Source of the DNA: WHSW01 sp963828755
GTDB lineage: Bacteria > Actinomycetota > Thermoleophilia > Solirubrobacterales > 70-9
DNA length: 64,000 nucleotides
Reading direction: 5' to 3'
Assembly (NCBI GenBank): GCA_963828755.1
Contig: CAWHFY010000010.1
Coordinates: 62,001-126,000 of the forward strand
In this document: positions 43,765 through 52,982 of the stretch, piece after piece
Position numbering within the stretch: position 1 is the stretch's first letter
How the letters are laid out: each line of letters begins with the position of its first letter
Program-made: the position numbers and the translations under genes
Notes under the pieces: model-generated
What the model was told of the DNA's origin: nothing
The model's database searches: none
Seen by the model: only the letters and a program-made list of their open reading frames with translations

Positions 43765-45172
43765 ATGCTGCTGGCGCCGTTCCAGGTTGTCGGGCACGCG
43801 CTGGTCGGTCGGCAGGACCTGCCGATCCCCGAGTGGCTGTTCGCGTGGGCGGCGTCGCTCGTCCTCATCGTCTCGTTCTTTGTCCTCACGGTCGCCTGGC
43901 ACACGAGCAAGTTCGAGGACTCCCGCTGGCGGCCCGTCCGCCCGGCGATCTCGCGGGCGTTGCTCAACCCGCCCGTGGAGATCGCGTGCGGGCTGCTCGG
44001 CGTGTTCCTGCTCGGATTGACGGTGTGGACCGGCCTCAACGGCACCGAGGCGCCGGACCGGAACTTTTCGGTCACCTTCGCCTTCGTCACCGTCTGGCTC
44101 GGTTTCGTTCTCCTCAGCGTCGCTTTCGGCGACCTGTTTCGCGCGTTCAACCCGTGGCGGGCGATCGCTCGCGTCTCCGGGGCCTTGTTCAAGGCCGTCG
44201 CCGGCCAGTCGTGGCCGCCGCCGCTCACGTACCCCGAGCGGCTCGGGCGCTGGCCCGCGGCGATCGGCTTGGTCGCGTTCGTCTGGCTGGAGCTCGTCTA
44301 CGGCCAGGGCGGCTTTCAGACCGTCGGCCTGACGCCGCACACGGTCGCCGTCGCAACGCTTGTCTACACGGCCTACACGTTCGTCGCGATGACTCTGTTC
44401 GGGGCCGAGAAGTGGCTCGAGCGCGGCGAGTTCTTCTCGGTGTACTTCCACATGTTCTCGACGTTGTCGGGGTTCGAGGTCCGCGATCGGGTGCTCGGCC
44501 TGCGGCGGATGCTCGCGGCCTCGACCAAGTGGGTCGCCGAGGCGCCGGGCTCGGTTGCCTTGGTGTTGTTCACGATCGGCGCGACCACGTTCGACGGCGC
44601 CGCGGAGGGCACCCTCGCGAGCCCGATCCGGACGGTCGAGGGCTGGATCGGCGACGTCGGCTTCGGGCCGCTGGCCGCGCTGCGGATCACCAACTCGATC
44701 TTCCTCGCCCTCTGCCTCGCCCTCGTCGCCGGGCTCTTCTGGGCCGGGATCTACGGCATGCACACGGTCCGCACGAACCACTCGACCCGCGACCTCGGGC
44801 GCCTGTTCGCCCATGCGTTCATACCGATCGCGCTTGCCTATCTGGTCGCGCACTACTTCAGCCTGGTGATCTTCCAGGAGCAGGCCCAGTTCTCGTTTCT
44901 GCTGTCCGATCCGCTCGGCGACGGCTCCGACCTGTTCGGGACCGCGGGCAGCGGGATCGACTACTCGGCGATCAGCGCGAACGCGATCTGGTACGTCCAG
45001 GTCGGAGCGCTGATCGTCGGGCACGTGACCGCGCTCGTGCTCGGCCACGACCGGGCGCTGAACGGTTTACGGCGATTCGAAGGTCGCCGCGCGGTCGCAG
45101 TACTGGATGCTCGCGCTCATGGTCGGCTTCACGTCGCTCGGCCTCTTCCTGCTCTCGCAGTCCAACGGGTAG
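43765..45172 (+). pseudogene. Polytopic membrane protein, frameshift near the end
   Basis: About 468 residues and 10-11 TM segments (LFAWAASLVLIVSFFVLTVA; FGDLFRAFNPWRAI; YTAYTFVAMTLFGAEKWL). Near 45,065 the frame changes; the continuing frame gives YGDSKVAARSQYWMLALMVG then FTSLGLFLLSQSNG and stop at 45172, the natural end. Loop signature HMFSTLSGFEVRDRVLGLRR. Located after the cupredoxin-like gene, so a role in metal or redox transport is possible. No family function known to me. Confidence 0.75.
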
Positions 45173-45175
45173 CGC

Positions 45176-45898
45176 TCAGACGCCGGCGACCCGGGTGATC
45201 GCGAACACCGCGAGAAAGCCGGCGACGGTCAGCGCGACCCGCGCCCACGAGGCGTGCTCACCGTGCGCCTCGGGCAGCAGGTCGGTCGCGCCCATGTAGA
45301 TGAAGAACCCGGCGTAGACGGCGAGCAGCTCGCCGAGGGCGAACTCCGAGATCGTCACGGCCGAGCCCACGATCACCCCGAGCAGCGGGGCGAACGCATC
45401 GATCGCAAGCCAGCGCTTGGCTTGGCGGCGGTCGTCGGACTGGCTCAGGACGAAGCTCACCGTGTTGAGGCCGTCGGCGAAGTCGTGGCTCACGACGGCG
45501 ATGAAGACGAGCACCCCGGTCGCCGTGTCGAGTCCGAAAGCGAGCCCGATCCCGAGCCCGTCGACGAAGCTGTGAACCGAGAGGCCGAGCGCCCCAAGGA
45601 CCCCAACCTGGGCATGCGCGCGGGCGTGCTCGGGGTCGTCGCGGTGATGCAGGACGAGCAGCCGCTCGATCAGGAAGAAGCCGATGAACCCGACCCCGAT
45701 CAGCGTCGCGACCCGCTGGGGGTCGTCGACCGCGTCGATGCTCTCCGGGAGCACGTCGAAGAGGGCGACCGCGACGACTATCCCCCCGGTCAGCGCCAGC
45801 AGCGTTGGCAGGGCGTGGGAGAGCCGCAGCGCCAGCGCCCCGCCTGCGAACGTCGCCAGCACGGTCACGGCGCCGAACGGAATCGCGATCCACTCCAT
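45176..45898 (-). CDS. ZIP-family metal transporter
   Basis: 240 residues, eight TM. ZIP signature in TM4 (LGLSVHSFVDGLGIGLAFG) and TM5 (AVVSHDFADGLNTVSFV), both with His/Asp metal ligands. A short His/Asp loop (LHHRDDPEHARAHAQ) precedes. It imports Zn2+ or a similar cation. Divergent from a Fur-family gene across a 19-bp Fur-like box, so it is probably metal repressed. Confidence 0.92.
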   Translation of the reverse strand: MEWIAIPFGAVTVLATFAGGALALRLSHALPTLLALTGGIVVAVALFDVLPESIDAVDDPQRVATLIGVGFIGFFLIERLLVLHHRDDPEHARAHAQVGVLGALGLSVHSFVDGLGIGLAFGLDTATGVLVFIAVVSHDFADGLNTVSFVLSQSDDRRQAKRWLAIDAFAPLLGVIVGSAVTISEFALGELLAVYAGFFIYMGATDLLPEAHGEHASWARVALTVAGFLAVFAITRVAGV

Positions 45899-45902
45899 AA
45901 AT

Positions 45903-45921
45903 GAGAACGATACTCATTATC
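45903..45921. promoter_or_regulatory. Fur/Zur-like box between ZIP and Fur-family genes
   Basis: GAGAACGATACTCATTATC matches the 19-bp Fur consensus GATAATGATWATCATTATC at 16 of 19 positions. It lies 5 bases upstream of the ZIP ATG (45898) and 22 bases upstream of the regulator's ATG (45943). Confidence 0.7.
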
Positions 45922-45942
45922 ATCAGCGGTATGGTTCGAGAC

Positions 45943-46386
45943 ATGGAAAGCGCGTCCGAACGCTGGCCTGAGCTCGCCGATCGGGCGCTGCGGGCCGAGG
46001 GCGGTCGACGCGGCGAGGCTCGCCGCGCGGTCGTCGCCGTGTTCGCGGAGCACGACTGCTGTCTGAGCGCCTCGGAGGTCGCCGCCCAGGCGGCCGAGCG
46101 TGGCGAGCGAATCGGGACCGCGAGCGTCTATCGCACGGTCGAGCTGCTGCGCGAGCGCGGGCTCCTACAGCGGGTCGAGACCGGGGAGGGGGGCGCGCGC
46201 TACGAGGCCGTGGTCCCGGGCGGCCATCACCACCATCACGCGGTCTGCGAGCGCTGCGGGCGGCTGACGCCGTTCGAGGACCGGTCGCTCGAGCGCGCGA
46301 TCGACTCGATCGCCGAGCGGATCGGCCATCGAGTCGACGCCCACGATGTCCTGCTCCGGGGCGTGTGTGAGCGCTGTGATACTTGA
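45943..46386 (+). CDS. Fur-family metalloregulator (Zur-like)
   Basis: 147 residues. Winged helix (ASEVAAQAAERGERIGTASV, YRTVELLRERGLL), then GGHHHHHAVCERCGRLTPFE with the metal-binding His run and first CxxC, and the second CxxC in GVCERCDT. ATG 45943 chosen; an in-frame ATG at 45931 is also possible and would lie closer to the operator. Neighbouring ZIP transporter favours a zinc sensor over iron. Confidence 0.92.
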   Translation: MESASERWPELADRALRAEGGRRGEARRAVVAVFAEHDCCLSASEVAAQAAERGERIGTASVYRTVELLRERGLLQRVETGEGGARYEAVVPGGHHHHHAVCERCGRLTPFEDRSLERAIDSIAERIGHRVDAHDVLLRGVCERCDT

Positions 46387-46389
46387 TCC

Positions 46390-46533
46390 GTGCTCCCGCT
46401 CGCCCACGCCGGCCACTGGGTCCTGTGGCTGCTCTACGCCGTACCCGTGATCGTCGTCCTCGGCTCGATCATCGCTTCCGTGCGCCGTGAACGCCGCGAG
46501 CGCGACGGCGGCGAGCCCCCCGTCGAGAGGTGA
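46390..46533 (+). CDS. Single-span small membrane protein, 47 aa
   Basis: GTG 46390 immediately follows the Fur stop, with GATACT six bases upstream. LPLAHAGHWVLWLLYAVPVI, then VVLGSIIASVRRERRERDGG: one TM and a basic tail. The AHAGHW start is seen in small actinobacterial membrane proteins. Function unknown. Confidence 0.65.
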   Translation: MLPLAHAGHWVLWLLYAVPVIVVLGSIIASVRRERRERDGGEPPVER

Positions 46534-46580
46534 TCGGCGCGGAGGGCCGCGGCGGCGCGGGCCTGCTCGCCTGAGGCCGG

Positions 46581-47780
46581 CTAGGCGACCGCGAGCAGGC
46601 GCTCGAGCCGCTGCTCGAGCTCGGTGCGCAGGGTCTCGCGGATCGGCCCGTCGTGGGCGCGCTCGACCAGTTCCTGGAGGAAGCCCTCGACCACGAGCTG
46701 CTTGGCCTCGGCGTCGTCGAGGCCGTGCGCGCGCGCGTAGAACAGCTGCTCGGGATCGACCTGTGCGACCGCGGCGGCGTGCGTGCAGCGCACGTCGTCG
46801 GCCTCGATCTCGAGCCCGGGGATCGCGTCGGCGTGGGCGTCGGTGGAGAGCAGCAGGTTGCGGCTCTCCTGGAAAGCGTCGGTGCGCTGGGCGCCCTTGT
46901 CGACCCGGATCATCCCGCGCCAGACCGCGGTGGCCCGCTCGGCGAGCACACCGCGGAAGGCGAGGTCGGAGGTCGTGTCCTCGGCTGCGTGCTCCTGGGT
47001 CGTGTCGTAGTCGAGGTGCTGGGCGCCCTCGCCGGCGTAGGCGCCGGTGACCTTGGCGTTCGAGCCGCGCCCGGCGAGCTTCGTCTCCATCCGCACCTTG
47101 CCGTTCGCGGAGCCGAACCCAAGCGCGACCCAGTCGAGGTTCGCGTCGCGGCCGACCTCGGCGCGCTGGGTGGCGAACACCCAGCCTTCGTCCGAGATCT
47201 CCTGCTCGCAGACGTAGCGCAGGTTGGCGCCGTCGCCGACGACCAGCTCGACGACCCCGTTGAACAGACCCTCGCCCGTCGAGGCGTAGCGCTCCCAGAC
47301 CTCAGCCTCGGCGCCCTCCTCGAGCACGATCAGCGTCCGCCACTCGGTGTCGGCCCCGGGACCGCCGTTGACCGTCAGCTTCACCGGCGCCTCGGCGCGC
47401 GTGTTCGCGGGCACGTAGACCAGCAGTCCGTCGCGCCAGCGGGCCGCGTTGCGGGCCGTGAACGCGTCGTCGGCGGCGACGATCCGGCCGAGGTGCTCGC
47501 GGATCAACTCCGCGCGCTCGGCCGCGGCCGCGGCGAGCGGCATCACGATCGCGCCCTCGTCGGAGCGCTCGAGGCCCTCGACCGTCGCGACCGCGTCGGT
47601 GTAGCCGTTGAGGTCGAACTCGCTCAGGTCCGTGAACTCCCAGCCCTTCTGCTTCTGGGTCGGGAGCTCGAGGCCGGAGCCGGCCTCCTTCGCGCGGTCG
47701 CGTGCCTCGCTGAGCCAGTCCGGTTCGTCGACCTGAGGCGCCGCCGCTGCGACGACGTCAGCGCGGGTCGCGCTAGCCAA
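46581..47780 (-). CDS. sufD: Fe-S cluster assembly scaffold protein SufD
   Basis: 399 residues. KQKGWEFTDLSEFDL N-terminal motif, the beta-helix core and the SufBD end RCTHAAAVAQVDPEQLFYAR, GLDDAEAKQLVVEGFLQELV with the conserved His. It forms the SufBC2D scaffold. It overlaps sufB by eight bases and is last in the Rieske-sufB-sufD unit. Confidence 0.95.
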   Translation of the reverse strand: MASATRADVVAAAAPQVDEPDWLSEARDRAKEAGSGLELPTQKQKGWEFTDLSEFDLNGYTDAVATVEGLERSDEGAIVMPLAAAAAERAELIREHLGRIVAADDAFTARNAARWRDGLLVYVPANTRAEAPVKLTVNGGPGADTEWRTLIVLEEGAEAEVWERYASTGEGLFNGVVELVVGDGANLRYVCEQEISDEGWVFATQRAEVGRDANLDWVALGFGSANGKVRMETKLAGRGSNAKVTGAYAGEGAQHLDYDTTQEHAAEDTTSDLAFRGVLAERATAVWRGMIRVDKGAQRTDAFQESRNLLLSTDAHADAIPGLEIEADDVRCTHAAAVAQVDPEQLFYARAHGLDDAEAKQLVVEGFLQELVERAHDGPIRETLRTELEQRLERLLAVA

Positions 47781-49242
47781 TTGAGCCTTCCATCTGCAGC
47801 TCGATCAGGCGGTTCATCTCTACCGAGTACTCCATCGGGAGCTCCTTGGCGATCGGCTCGATGAACCCGTTGACGATCATCTTCGACGCCTCCTCCTCGT
47901 CGAGTCCGTGGGCCTGGAGGTAGAAGAGCATCTCCTCGCCGACCTTCGAGACCGAGGCCTCGTGGCCGACGTTGGCGTCGGACTCGTCGATGCGGATCGT
48001 CGGGTAGGTGTCGGAGCGGGAGTCCTCGTCGAGCAGCAGCGCGTCGCAGACCACCTTCGACTTCGCCTCGGTCGCGCCCTGGGCGACCTCGAGGAGGCCG
48101 CGGTAGGTGGCTCGCCCGCCGTCCTTGGAGATCGACTTGGAGAAGATCGACGAGGTCGTCTTCGGCGCCGCGTGGATGATCTTGCCGCCGGCGTCCTGAT
48201 GCTGGCCCTTGCCGGCGAAGGCGATCGAGAGGATCTCGCCGTGAGCGCGCTCGCCGAGCAGGTAGATCGACGGGTACTTCATCGTCAGCTTGGAGCCCAG
48301 GTTGCAGTCGACCCACTCCATCGTTGCGTCCTCCATCGCGATGGCGCGCTTCGTGACCAGGTTGAAGACGTTCTGCGACCAGTTCTGGACCGTCGTGTAG
48401 CGGACCCGCGCGCTGGGCTTGGCGACGATCTCGACCACCGCAGAGTGCAGCGAGTCGGTCGAGTAGACCGGTGCGGTGCAGCCCTCGATGTAGTGGACGT
48501 CGGCGCCGTCCTCGGCGATGATCAGCGTGCGCTCGAACTGGCCCATGTTCTCGGTGTTGATCCGGAAGTAGGCCTGCAGCGGCATCGCGACCTCGACGCC
48601 CTTCGGCACGTAGACGAACGAGCCGCCCGACCAGACGGCGCTGTTGAGCGCCGCGAGCTTGTTGTCGTTCGGCGGGATCACCGTCGCCCAGTACTCGTGG
48701 ACGAGGTCCTCGTGCTCGCGAAGGGCAGTGTCCATGTCGGTGAAGATCACGCCCTGGGCCTCGAGCTTCTCGTTCACCTGGTGGTAGACGGACTCGCTCT
48801 CGTACTGGGCCCCGACCCCGGAGAGGAACTTACGCTCCGCCTCGGGGATGCCGAGCTTGTCGAAGGTGTTCTTGATGTCCTCGGGGACTTCGTCCCAGCT
48901 CCGCTCGCTCTTCTCGGAGGCGCGGACGAAGTAGTGGATGTCCTCGAAGTCGATCTGATTGAGGTCGCCGCCCCACTGCGGGGTCGGGCGGCTCTCATAG
49001 TGCTCGTAGGCCTTGAGGCGGAAGTCGCGCATCCACTGTGGCTCGTTCTTGTACTCGGAGATCGCCGCGATCAGGTCGCGGCTGAGGCCCTTGGGCGCCT
49101 TGTACGCGTAGCCGGTCTCCGGGTCGTGGAAGCCGAACTTCTCCTTGTAGTCGGAGCCGATGCCCTTGAGGGCGGACTCGGCATCGGTCAGCTGCTTGCC
49201 CGACGGAGTGGTCGACGCGGTCGCGGTCTCGGGGGTGGTCAT
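47773..49242 (-). CDS. sufB: Fe-S cluster assembly protein SufB
   Basis: 489 residues. Hallmarks: GLSRDLIAAISEYKNEPQWM, VIPPNDNKLAALNSAVWSGG, YIEGCTAPVY (Cys ligand), KTTSSIFSKSISKDGG and VGHEASVSKVGEEMLFYLQA. Together with SufC and SufD it assembles and transfers [4Fe-4S] clusters. 7 bp after the Rieske gene. Confidence 0.97.
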   Translation of the reverse strand: MTTPETATASTTPSGKQLTDAESALKGIGSDYKEKFGFHDPETGYAYKAPKGLSRDLIAAISEYKNEPQWMRDFRLKAYEHYESRPTPQWGGDLNQIDFEDIHYFVRASEKSERSWDEVPEDIKNTFDKLGIPEAERKFLSGVGAQYESESVYHQVNEKLEAQGVIFTDMDTALREHEDLVHEYWATVIPPNDNKLAALNSAVWSGGSFVYVPKGVEVAMPLQAYFRINTENMGQFERTLIIAEDGADVHYIEGCTAPVYSTDSLHSAVVEIVAKPSARVRYTTVQNWSQNVFNLVTKRAIAMEDATMEWVDCNLGSKLTMKYPSIYLLGERAHGEILSIAFAGKGQHQDAGGKIIHAAPKTTSSIFSKSISKDGGRATYRGLLEVAQGATEAKSKVVCDALLLDEDSRSDTYPTIRIDESDANVGHEASVSKVGEEMLFYLQAHGLDEEEASKMIVNGFIEPIAKELPMEYSVEMNRLIELQMEGSIG

Positions 49243-49249
49243 CTGAAAA

Positions 49250-49573
49250 TCAGAGCTCCAACTTCACTTCGTCCGCTTCGACACGGACCTCGTAGGTCTC
49301 GACCGGTCGATATGCCGGAAGGGTCTTGGGCTTGCCGGTACGGAGGTCGAACACCGAGCCATGGCGCGGGCACTCCACCGTACAGGAGGCCGGGTCGAAC
49401 TCCCCCTCGGCGAGCGGGCCGTCGTCGTGCGAGCACCGGTCCTCGATCGCGTAGAACCCGCCGTCGGCGCCGTGAAAGACGCCGATCTTGCGCCCGCCGG
49501 CCTCGACCAGGCGCATTTCGCCCGCCGGTAGATCGGCGAGCTTGCAGACGACGATGCTCGTATCGGTGGTCAC
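49250..49573 (-). CDS. Rieske-type [2Fe-2S] ferredoxin
   Basis: 107 residues. Cluster ligands: DRCSHDDGPL (C-x-H) and VECPRHGSVFD (C-x2-H). It is a stand-alone biphenyl-dioxygenase-ferredoxin-like Rieske protein; in actinobacterial suf operons such a gene is common and may deliver electrons for cluster assembly. Start GTG 49573. Confidence 0.93.
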   Translation of the reverse strand: MTTDTSIVVCKLADLPAGEMRLVEAGGRKIGVFHGADGGFYAIEDRCSHDDGPLAEGEFDPASCTVECPRHGSVFDLRTGKPKTLPAYRPVETYEVRVEADEVKLEL

Positions 49574-49701
49574 TATTCCTAGTCTCGCGGTCGGATTTTA
49601 GCGAGCGCCGGTCTGCGCCTCGCCGGGCGAACACGACACTAGGCGTCACTGGGGAGCTCGGGGCACGCTGAGCTGGGCGGCCCGGGGGTAGCGCCGGTTG
49701 C

Positions 49702-50130
49702 CTAGATCCGGTCGCGTTCGGCGAGCGGGTCGCCGGTCGTGCCCTCGTCGTCCCAGTCGGCGGCGTCGCCGAGCGCGGCCGACTTGACGACCTTGAGCCC
49801 GAGCAGCGCGCACTTCATCCGGGTCGCCGAGATCTCGATCCCGAGCAGGTCGAGGACGTACTCCTTGTCGAGCCGCAGCAGCTCCTCGCGGGTCTTGCCC
49901 GCGAGCTCCTCGGTGAGCATCGAGGTCGCCGCGGTCGAGATCGCGCAGCCCTTGCCCTCGAACGAAACGTCGCTGACCGTGCCGTCGGGACCGAGCGTGA
50001 TGAAGACGTGCTGCTCGTCCCCGCAGAGTGGGTTCGTGTCCTCGAAGTCGAGGTCGAACTCATCCGGGCGCCCGAAGTGGCGAGGCCGCTTGTAGTGGTC
50101 CAGGATGTTCTCGCGGTAGAGGTCGTCCAC
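49702..50130 (-). CDS. sufU: SufU-type Fe-S scaffold / sulfurtransferase
   Basis: 142 residues from GTG 50130 with TAACCT seven bases upstream (leaderless). Zn/S ligands: NPLCGDE, GKGCAIS and KCALLGLKVV, with the 18-20-residue insertion before the last Cys that marks SufU rather than IscU. Takes sulfur from SufS. Separated from sufB by the Rieske gene, and divergent from the dioxygenase gene by 47 bp. Confidence 0.94.
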   Translation of the reverse strand: MDDLYRENILDHYKRPRHFGRPDEFDLDFEDTNPLCGDEQHVFITLGPDGTVSDVSFEGKGCAISTAATSMLTEELAGKTREELLRLDKEYVLDLLGIEISATRMKCALLGLKVVKSAALGDAADWDDEGTTGDPLAERDRI

Positions 50131-50177
50131 GCGACCGAGGTTAGTGGACCCCGCCCGCGCCGCCGACCGCCTCGGGC

Positions 50178-50996
50178 GTGGATTCATGCCACCATCCGGC
50201 GGTGGCCGAGCCCGGAAGCGAGCCGACGATCGACGAGCTGCGCGAGTCGCTCGACCGCGACGGCTACGTGATCTTCGACCCCGGGATCGACGAGTCGGTG
50301 ATCGACGGCGCGGTCTCCGAGATCCAGGCGGAGTTCCGGACCGAGGGATCGCTAGAGCGCACCGCGCGGCGCGCCCGGCGGGCGCTCGGCGGGCGTGGGC
50401 GGACGCTCTCGCACCGCGACGAGATCCGGGTTCAGGACGCCTGGGTGATCTCCGAGAGCGTCAAGCGGATCGCGCTCGCGCCGCGGGTGCTCGAGCTGTT
50501 GCGCTCGGCCTACGAGCGCGAGCCGCTCGCCTTCCAGACGATCAACTTCAGGGTCGGCAGCCAGCAGCGCCCGCATTCCGACGCGATGCACTTCAACTCC
50601 GAGCCCCCCGGCCTCATGTGCGGTGTGTGGGTCGCGCTCGAGGACATCGACGACGCCCGCGGTCCGCTCATCTACTACCCGGGCAGCCACCGGCTCGCCG
50701 AGGTGACGATGGGCGAGGTGTTCGAGTCCGGGCTGCCGCCGGGCGCCGACTACGAGGACTTCGTCGACCAGCTGATCGACCGCGAGGGGATGGAGGCGCG
50801 CACCGCGACCATCCGCAAGGGCCAGGCACTGCTCTGGGCGTCGAACCTGCTGCACGGGGGCGCCCCGCAGACTGATCCGTCGCTGACGCGGTGGAGCCAG
50901 GTCACCCACTACTTCTTCGAGGGCTGTCGCTATTGGAAGCCGCTCGCCTCCGACCGCGAGCACCGCGAGTACTGGCAGCCGACCTGGGTGCGCTGA
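50178..50996 (+). CDS. Phytanoyl-CoA dioxygenase (PhyH)-family protein
   Basis: 272 residues (248 if GTG 50202 is used). The Fe(II) triad is HSDAMH (His, Asp) and LLHGGAP (His), with the 2-oxoglutarate Arg later in TRWSQVTHYFF. GSQQRPHSDAMHFNSEPPGL and IYYPGSHRLAEV are family typical. Substrate unknown. Only plus-strand gene within the suf region, flanked by divergent sufU and a convergent MBL-like gene. Confidence 0.88.
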   Translation: MDSCHHPAVAEPGSEPTIDELRESLDRDGYVIFDPGIDESVIDGAVSEIQAEFRTEGSLERTARRARRALGGRGRTLSHRDEIRVQDAWVISESVKRIALAPRVLELLRSAYEREPLAFQTINFRVGSQQRPHSDAMHFNSEPPGLMCGVWVALEDIDDARGPLIYYPGSHRLAEVTMGEVFESGLPPGADYEDFVDQLIDREGMEARTATIRKGQALLWASNLLHGGAPQTDPSLTRWSQVTHYFFEGCRYWKPLASDREHREYWQPTWVR

Positions 50997-51036
50997 GCCA
51001 GCGCGCCGCAAGCGAACCTTCTTAGGCGCTGAGGCT

Positions 51037-51081
51037 CGAGCGTTACATCCGCGTCGATAGGCGACGCCAACGTAACGCTCG
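51037..51081. terminator. Bidirectional two-part hairpin
   Basis: CGAGCGTTAC (51037-51046) pairs with GTAACGCTCG (51072-51081), with an inner stem GCGTCG/CGACGC (51051-51056 / 51062-51067). Located between the convergent PhyH and MBL-like genes. Confidence 0.8.
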
Positions 51082-51111
51082 GCATGTCCCCCGGGGCCGA
51101 CCCTGCCGGCG

Positions 51112-51711
51112 CTAGCGCGCCGCTCGGGGCAGGTTGAGCAGCGCTCGCGGCAGGTCGCGGCGCGAACGGTGGTAGGCGCGCTCGAGGCCTGAGCTCGCGT
51201 CGGGCCCGTGCACCGGCAGACCGTGGCCGGTGAGCAGGTGCTCGGGCTCGTAGCCGCGCAGCTTGCCTGGCGGCAGCGCCCGCAGCATCGGATGCATCCC
51301 GACGCCCCGCGCGCCCGCGTTGAAGAGGCTGTTGGTGCCGACCACCTCGGCGACGATCAGCGCCTGCTGCTCGGGCCACCAGAGCGCGGTCTCCTTCCAG
51401 CCCGGCACCCGAACCACCTTGATCACCTCGAACGGCGAGCCGTCGACCTGGTCGGGGACCTTCAGATGCGGCACCCCGAGCCGCTTCGCGACGCCCTCGC
51501 AGTCGCGGTTGTGGCGGTCGAGCAGCTGCAGCACGCCGGCCGGCTCGCCGAGCGCCGCGGCCCGGTCGATGATGTCGTCGACCTCGACCGGGTCGACGAT
51601 CCACACCTTGTCGTCGGCGACCAGCGCGTGGCAGGCGCGCTGCATCGGCTCGTCCAGCGCCCAGGTGAACCCGAACTCGTACTCGTCGATCGGCAGCAGG
51701 TCGCGCGGCAC
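51112..51711 (-). CDS. Metallo-beta-lactamase-fold-like protein
   Basis: 199 residues from GTG 51711, overlapping the end of sufS. LVADDKVWIVDPVEVDDIID, LLDRHNRDCEGVAKRLGVPH, WWPEQQALIVAEVVGTNSLF and HLLTGHGLPVHG follow the MBL strand order, but the canonical HxHxDH is reduced to DRHNRDCE. It may be a non-catalytic or altered member. Co-transcribed with sufC-sufS. Confidence 0.78.
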   Translation of the reverse strand: MPRDLLPIDEYEFGFTWALDEPMQRACHALVADDKVWIVDPVEVDDIIDRAAALGEPAGVLQLLDRHNRDCEGVAKRLGVPHLKVPDQVDGSPFEVIKVVRVPGWKETALWWPEQQALIVAEVVGTNSLFNAGARGVGMHPMLRALPPGKLRGYEPEHLLTGHGLPVHGPDASSGLERAYHRSRRDLPRALLNLPRAAR

Positions 51712-51716
51712 GGGCT

Positions 51717-52982
51717 TCAGTCGAGCCCGAAGACGTGGCGAGCGTCGTCGAGACCCTCGACCAGGCGGTCGATCTCGTCGCGGGTCGTGTAGATGCCGAA
51801 GCTCGCCCGCGCGGTGGCGGCGATCCCGAAGCGGTTCATCAACGGCTGGGCGCAGTGGTGGCCGGCGCGGACGGCGACCCCGTGGCGGTCGAGGATCTCG
51901 GCGACGTCGTGGCCGTGGATCCCCTCGAGCTCGAACGAGACCGGCCCGAGCCTGGTGGGGGAGGCTGGAGGGCCGAACACCCGCAGCCCCGGCACCGAGG
52001 CGAGGCGCTCGAGCGTGTAGCCGGCGATCTCGCGCTCGTGCGCGGTCGCCGCGTCCATCCCGAGCGAGTCGAGCCACCGGAAGGCGGCGGCGAGCCCGAT
52101 CGCCTGCGCGATCGCGGGGGTCCCGGCCTCGAACTTGGCCGGCGGGTCGGCCCAGGTCGTCCCGGCCTTGGTCACCTTGCGGATCATCGAGCCGCCGCCG
52201 AGGAACGGTGGCATCTCGACGAGCAGCTCGTGGCGGGCCCAGAGCGCCCCGATCCCGGTCGGCGCGTAGGCCTTGTGGCCGGTGAGCGCGTAGAAGTCGA
52301 TCCCAAGCTCGGGGACGTCAAGGGCCAGCTTCGGTGCGGCCTGAGCGCCGTCGGCGAGCACCAGCGCCCCGGCCTCGTGCGCGAGGCGCGAGATCTCCGC
52401 GAGTGGGTTCTCGGTGCCGAGCACGTTCGAGACGTGGGCGACCGCGACCAGCTTCGGCCCGCGCTCCAGCAGCTTCGCGTAGCCGTCGAGGTCGAGCAGG
52501 CCATCGTCGTCCACACCCACCCAGTCGATCACGGCGCCCGTGCGGGCCGCGAGCTGCTGCCAGGGGACGATGTTCGAGTGGTGCTCCATCTCGGTGAGCA
52601 CGATCCGGTCGCCGTCGCCGACGTTGGCGTCGCCCCAAGCGCGCGCGACCAGGTTGATCGCCTCGGTCGCGTTGCGGACGAAGACCACCTCGCGGCGGTC
52701 GGCCGCCCCGAGATGGTCGGCGACGGTCGCGCGGGCGCCCTCGTAGGCGGCGGTGGCCTCGGCCGAGAGCGTGTGGGAGCCGCGGTGAACGTTCGCGTGG
52801 TGGCGGCGCTCGTAGCGGTCGACCGCCTGAATCGAAGCGAGCACCCGCTGCGCGCTCGCCCCGGAATCGAGATACGCAACCGGACGGCCATGAACCTCGC
52901 GGCTCAGCGCCGGGAACGCCGCGCGCACCCGCTCAACGTCGAGCGACGAGAGACGAGGGACGAGCGGCGATGGCCCGCTCAT
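51717..52982 (-). CDS. sufS: Cysteine desulfurase SufS
   Basis: 421 residues. PLP Lys in ALTGHKAYAPTGIG, EMEHHSNIVPWQQLA, and the active Cys in VRAGHHCAQPLMNRFG with the SufS-type RAGHHCAQP loop. It supplies sulfur to SufU. ATG 52982 has GAGGAGGT about 12 bases upstream, which supports a separate start although the frame is open to sufC. Confidence 0.95.
   Translation of the reverse strand: MSGPSPLVPRLSSLDVERVRAAFPALSREVHGRPVAYLDSGASAQRVLASIQAVDRYERRHHANVHRGSHTLSAEATAAYEGARATVADHLGAADRREVVFVRNATEAINLVARAWGDANVGDGDRIVLTEMEHHSNIVPWQQLAARTGAVIDWVGVDDDGLLDLDGYAKLLERGPKLVAVAHVSNVLGTENPLAEISRLAHEAGALVLADGAQAAPKLALDVPELGIDFYALTGHKAYAPTGIGALWARHELLVEMPPFLGGGSMIRKVTKAGTTWADPPAKFEAGTPAIAQAIGLAAAFRWLDSLGMDAATAHEREIAGYTLERLASVPGLRVFGPPASPTRLGPVSFELEGIHGHDVAEILDRHGVAVRAGHHCAQPLMNRFGIAATARASFGIYTTRDEIDRLVEGLDDARHVFGLD

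Noticed and set aside
43621..45048. A 475-residue minus-strand frame opposite the polytopic membrane protein
   Set aside because: Composition is almost purely charged (Arg/Asp/Glu/Gln), the mirror image of a hydrophobic gene on the other strand.
46213..46260. Run of five His codons in the Fur-family gene, like an affinity tag
   Set aside because: This is the natural metal-binding region of Fur-family proteins, followed by the normal CxxC.
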